From the NCBI GenBank assembly GCA_902651635.1, contig CACRSC010001917.1:371627-435626 (forward strand): a stretch of 64,000 bases of DNA, in the 5' to 3' direction. The DNA is from Mastigamoeba balamuthi. Its lineage: Eukaryota; Evosea; Mastigamoebida; Mastigamoebidae. The notes beneath the pieces are model-generated. The model made no database searches and was not told the DNA's origin. It worked only from the letters and a program-made list of their open reading frames with translations. The position numbers and the translations under genes are program-made. Shown piece after piece: positions 59,752 through 64,000 of the stretch (the stretch's first letter is position 1; the number at the start of each line of letters is the position of its first letter).

Positions 59752-62700
59752 TCAGGCGCTCTTCTCGAGGCTGAGGGCGACGGGGGCGGTGCTGCCCGAG
59801 CGCACGCCCTCGAGGTAGAGCTGCGAGCTGCTGGTCCAGTAGAGCTTGATGCCCTCCGAGTAGGTGCGGATGCCGCCCGAGATGGGGATCGTCACGTCGA
59901 CGGTGGACATGACAAAGAGCGACTTGAAGTGCGAGAAGAGGCTCGAGAGGTACCACACGTAGACCTTGGCGTCGGCGCAGTACGCCGCCAGCGCCTTGCC
60001 CGACATCGGGAACGCCGCGGCCAGCACGGGCACGCCCGTCTGGAACGTCACCCACGGCGTGGCCGTCTTGATGTCGAAGACGATGATGGCGCTCGTCGTG
60101 CCGACGGCCAGGCGCTGCACGTCCATGTTGAACGTGACCATCGGGTAGCTCTGCATCAGCCCCTGGATCACCTGCGTCGCGGGCTTGAGGCACTTGTCGC
60201 GTATCGTCGGCGCCGCGGGGTCCAGCGCGTGCACAAACGTCTCGACGATGAGCGGCAGGTGCGGCACGACGTCCTTGTTCCACTTGCGCGTGACCTTCTT
60301 GAGGAACCCGATGGCCGCCGCCTGGTTGTGGTGCCCCACGATCTCCGCGTCGAGCATGCTGATCACCGTCCGCGTCTCCTGCGCCGCGATCTGCACCAGC
60401 GCGTGCGAGGCGGCCTTGGCGGCCGTCGCGTGGTGCGCCTTGTCCATCGCCAGGTAGAAGAGGCGCTGCACGGCCTTGCGCGGGTCCTCGAGGTGCTGCT
60501 TCCACAGCGCGAACCCGTGCGCAAAGACCTCGACGCTGCACGACGTCATCGGGTTCGCGTCCTGCATGATCGACTTGAGCAGCTCGTTGGTCACCGTCCT
60601 CGCGAGTCTGGTTGGTAAAAAAACCGGGCGAAACCCGGTGTGAGAGACTGCTGGCGAGCTGGGGCTGTGTGGGCGCACTCCTTGTCCAGCGCCACGGACT
60701 TCTCTGCCCCGACGATGCTCAGCACGCGGAACGCGAGGGTGTGCTCTCCCTCGCCCTTGGATTGCACTGAGGGAAGCGGCTGAGATGCGTCGCGCAAAAA
60801 GCGTCGGCGAGGCCACGCACGGAACTTTCTGAAGATGTTGCTGAAGTCACGGAGAGCTGTGGGCGACATCCTGTCGAGCGTGGCGTTGAAGATCGACCGG
60901 GCGGACTGCTGCACGTCGGCTGTGCGCGTGTGGGCCAAACAGCAGTCAGGCAATCAACTAAAATCAAGAGCGGATTCAAAATAGATTTGGGAATCAGAGT
61001 GAAATGGGGATATGAAAGACTTACGCAGAGCGTCGTTCCAGAAGTTGGTGAGGAAGGGCAGCGAGGGCTCGACAAAGCCCTTGGCAATCTCGGGCAGGAT
61101 GGCGCAGTAGAACGTCATCAGGTGGCTGAACGTGTTTGCGTTGTCCTTGCGGCTCAGCAGCGTCTTGGACAGCGTCACGGCGCTCAGCGCGATCGACCCC
61201 GACAGGTGGTGCGAGTGCTTGAACGCAGCCCCGCTCTCCGACCCCACAGCCGGCAGCACCAGCGCCATGTTCCCGTTTTCCCTGGATTCCGATTCCTTAG
61301 ATTCCTTTGAAATCCAACGAGCAAGGGAAATATCGCGGGAAGATGCGGGAATCGAGTGAGGCACCCGCAGAGGCCCAGCGTGCCGAACGGCGACGGCGGG
61401 CGCAGGAACAGCTCGCGCCTGCAAAAGCCGTCGGTGGTCTCGTCGAGGCCCCACGGCACCAGGTACGCGAGCACGCTGAACGGCGGGAACCTGTACACGT
61501 TGCTCCCCTGCCTGGCCCCGTCCACCGCCCTGCTGATCTCCTCCGGCTCTGTACAGAGCCGTCAGCATAAATATCCCCCAGTTTGGCGAAGAAAACGCAG
61601 AAATTCTTGACCGGAAAAGGAAGGGAAAGCAGGAAACAGGAATGGAAGCTTACGAGGGGGTTGGGACATGCGGAAGGCGGGCTGGCTGGGCGTCTGTATG
61701 CCAGAGACGGGCCTGGACTTGGAGCTGCAGGCGAACTTGCGCTGGATGGTGGACGGGGGCGCCGAGGTCTTGTCGAGCTGGTGGCTGAGCTGGCGCACGT
61801 TGAGCAGCAGCACCTGCACGGGCGCGCTGCACGGGGCCTCGCCGACGGTGATCATCGCGGACGTGATCCCGAGGTCCTCGGCGGGCTGCGAGGCGTCGAA
61901 CGCGCGGCGGGCGATGTAGACGGGGAAGCAGTAGTTGGTGACGGCCTCCTTGGCCTTGACGCCCGAGAGCTGCGTGATCAGGCGCCCAGAGGACAGCTCC
62001 CACACGCACAGCGACGTGTCGGCGCACGACACCAGCATGTAGTCGCGCTCCGCCTTCCACCTGATCGCCGTGATCGGCGCCGGGTGCCCCGACAGCCAGT
62101 GCTGCCTGTCGCCATCGCACAGTGAGTGATAGGACGAGGGAGCGCTTGGTCGCATTGACAGCACACAAAACTCAAAGCGAGGGGCCTTTGCTTTCGCTGT
62201 TGCAGGGCTCTGTGTCTTCATAGTCCGACAGGAGGGAGACAGGTGGCTGGGCAGCGAGGGGTGCGTACGATTGGAATGTGTCGAGCGAGAAGATGCCGAT
62301 GCAGCGGTCCGCGCCGATCGAGAGGAACGAGTGCTTGAGGCTCGAGGTGCTGTCGCCCGCGATGAACGCCGACTGCGGCGCCACGGGGATGAGGCGCAGG
62401 ATGGGCGCGCTGTGCATCGCGAAGCTGTGCTTGAGCTCGAAGCTGAACATCTCCCAGACCTTGATGCAGCAGTCGTCGCCCGCCGACACCAGGTACCGCG
62501 TCGTCGAGCTCACCGACGGGTGCGGCGCCATCAGCGCCGTCACCCTCTTCGCGTGCGCCGCGACCCGCTTGGGGAACGGATCCGTGGGCAGAATCGACGA
62601 GCTGATCTCTCCGTTCTCTGCGGGCCAGCCAGAAAGGACGGGGTCAATCGGTTATTGCGCGGGTTTCGCGGGTTTCGAGTCGGCCGCACGGTGGCCACAG

Positions 62701-64000
62701 ATCATGACGAGGATGTCCTCGAGGACGCAGGTGCAGGTGACGCTGCTGCGGTCATCGAGGGTCGCCCAGGCGTTGGTGAAGCAGCCGCTGGCGGCTGGCG
62801 TCAGCGCCTCGAGCTTGGCCGGCACGTCGTCGGGCACGACGACCGGCGAGGCCTGCGACTCGCTGGCGCTGTCGGTGTTGTCCACCGACGAGTACCGCGG
62901 CAGCGAGATCCTCCACATGCTCACCGAGTTGCCCGTCGCGCTGGCAAAGACGCTGCCGCGCAGGCACGCGACCACCGAGTGCATCTGCGAGGGCGGGGCC
63001 ACCGGCGGCGACTTGGACGCGCGCTCGACGGGGCCCGGGGAGCTGGGGTGCGGAGGCGAGACGCGCGGGGGCTCTGTGCAGTGCGTCAGGTGCGCGACCC
63101 ACGTCCCGTCCTCGATCTCGATGCTGTAGAAGCACCCGACGCCCGCCTCGGTCCACGCGAGGAACCGCCTCGCGTCGAGGAAGCTCCCGCCGGCCCACAG
63201 CTGCTCGGCCTCGGGCGCCCCGCTCTCCTGCCTGTTGAGGAACGAGATCATCGGCGGCGGCACCTCGAGCACGTTGACGCCCTTGGACTTGGCCACGAGC
63301 TGCGCCCCACAAGAGTCAGCGGAGTGGGGGGGGGAGATAGAGAGAGAGAGAAGCTGCGAGAGGAGGCGAGAGGAGGGCACCGCCCAGCGTATGCGGGTGA
63401 CGATGGCGACGAACTGCGAGTCGGGGGAGATGGCGGCGGCCATGATGGAGCCGTCGCTCTGGCGGAGGTCCTGCAGCCCGACGGTGGCCATGGGGTGCAC
63501 GAGCGACGGCTGCTCGAGCACGCTGGCGTACGACGCCGACGACGCAGTCGCCGCCTGCATCGCCGGCATCGACGACGAGGCCGAGGTCGCCGTCGCGATG
63601 TAGGGCATCGCCGGCGGGTGCGACCAGAGCGTCACCGAGCCGTCCTGGGCGGCGCTGACGAAGAGCGGGGCGGTGCGCTCGGTGGCCAAGGGGGCGCAGA
63701 GGTAGACGACCCAGTCGGACGAGCCGCGGACGACGCCCGTGACGCTGCGCGAGCTCAGGTCGACGAGGAAGATGTCGTGCGAGGCCCCGCCGACGGCGAC
63801 GCTGCGGCCGTCGGGCAGCGCCGTCATCGCCAGCGCCAGCGAGAGCATCTGCGGCATCTCGTAGCACTCGCCCAGGAACCGCCCGTCGCTCGCGGCCCAC
63901 ACCTTGAGGGACGCGCTCCTCGTCACTGCGCGGGCTGGTCAGCCGGGAGCGTGGAGATGGAGGGCGGTGTGCCTGCCAGTCGGCCACGCCACAAAAATGG
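59752..64000 (-). CDS. WDR7: WDR7/rabconnectin-3 beta, 5' end outside window
   Basis: The visible exons begin upstream of 63926 after an acceptor (GCGCAG), so the gene enters from beyond 64000. N-terminal WD40 repeats (S-L-K-V-W-A-A-S-D-G, D-G-S-V-T-L-W, C-I-K-V-W-E-M, T-S-L-C-V-W-E-L) flank low-complexity insertions. The C-terminal half is helical, with L-P-F-L-T-N-F-W-N-D-A-L, V-Q-Q-S-A-R-S-I-F-N-A-T-L-D-R-M and R-L-A-V-G-T-T-S-A-I-I-V-F-D-I, followed by final WD-like repeats and a stop at 59752. This architecture (WD40, armadillo-like helices, WD40) is that of WDR7, which with DMXL (rabconnectin-3 alpha) controls V-ATPase assembly and endolysosomal acidification. Introns near 61270-61350 and 60950-61015 are rich in GATTCC/AATC words. 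Confidence 0.85.

Overview
The window reads as nuclear DNA of a flagellated, GC-rich, intron-dense protist. Genes sit on both strands a few tens to hundreds of bases apart and carry many very short introns (about 38 to 230 nt, GT-AG with several GC-AG). The gene content includes Rho GTPase-BTB (RhoBTB/RacA-like) proteins, class III cyclases with HAMP domains, a transgelin-type CH protein, NatC subunit NAA35, U1A/U2B'', RPC7, WDR7 and a dynein-2 (IFT) light intermediate chain. RhoBTB genes plus an intraflagellar dynein point to a flagellate amoebozoan; an archamoeba such as Mastigamoeba or a relative is my best guess. That is inference, since no species marker is visible.

Layout. 1-5.4 kb is compositionally different (lower GC, AT-rich intergenic DNA). 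It holds one partial gene (minus) and one unrecognised 13-exon gene, and it is peppered with a 12-22 bp palindrome (core ATCRCCGGYGAT) inside short introns and between genes. 5.9-10.7 kb: an ankyrin-like/UBR-finger protein and an F-box protein. 10.8-18.2 kb (minus): a cysteine-rich PAN/apple-like surface protein, an unrecognised protein and NAA35. 18.4-25.8 kb: RPC7, a PHD/SANT protein interrupted by a 498-base gap, U1A/U2B'' and a transgelin-like protein. 26-30.4 kb: a PHD/SNF2 protein of the CHD/Mi-2 family whose ATPase motifs have been replaced. 30.8-37.2 kb: a small membrane protein, a RanBP2 zinc-finger protein, a tiny possibly myristoylated protein, a dynein-2 light intermediate chain with an added N-terminal region, and an F-box/LRR protein.

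37.4-47.6 kb is a family array: two BTB-only genes and two Rho-BTB genes, all ending in CaaX-type boxes, interrupted by one protein kinase. 48-53 kb: a duplicated fragment of the transgelin gene, a coiled-coil gene, a GH114 glycosidase, tRNA-Ala(CGC) and tRNase Z. 53.3-58.1 kb (minus) encodes a tandem receptor cyclase in which two TM-ectodomain-TM-HAMP-cyclase modules lie in one reading frame, the first catalytically degenerate and the second complete. A decayed third module may lie upstream. 59.75-64 kb is the 3' part of WDR7/rabconnectin-3 beta, running off the window.

The genes are mostly independent housekeeping and signalling units, not a pathway cluster. The observations most worth following are the intronic palindrome family, the tandem pseudo/active cyclase, the ATPase-dead CHD-like protein, the RhoBTB array with a Thr17-to-Asn P-loop, and the dynein-2 LIC fusion. 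For genes where I give an exon sum, the splice model was checked by confirming that exon lengths add to a multiple of three; other exon borders are approximate.
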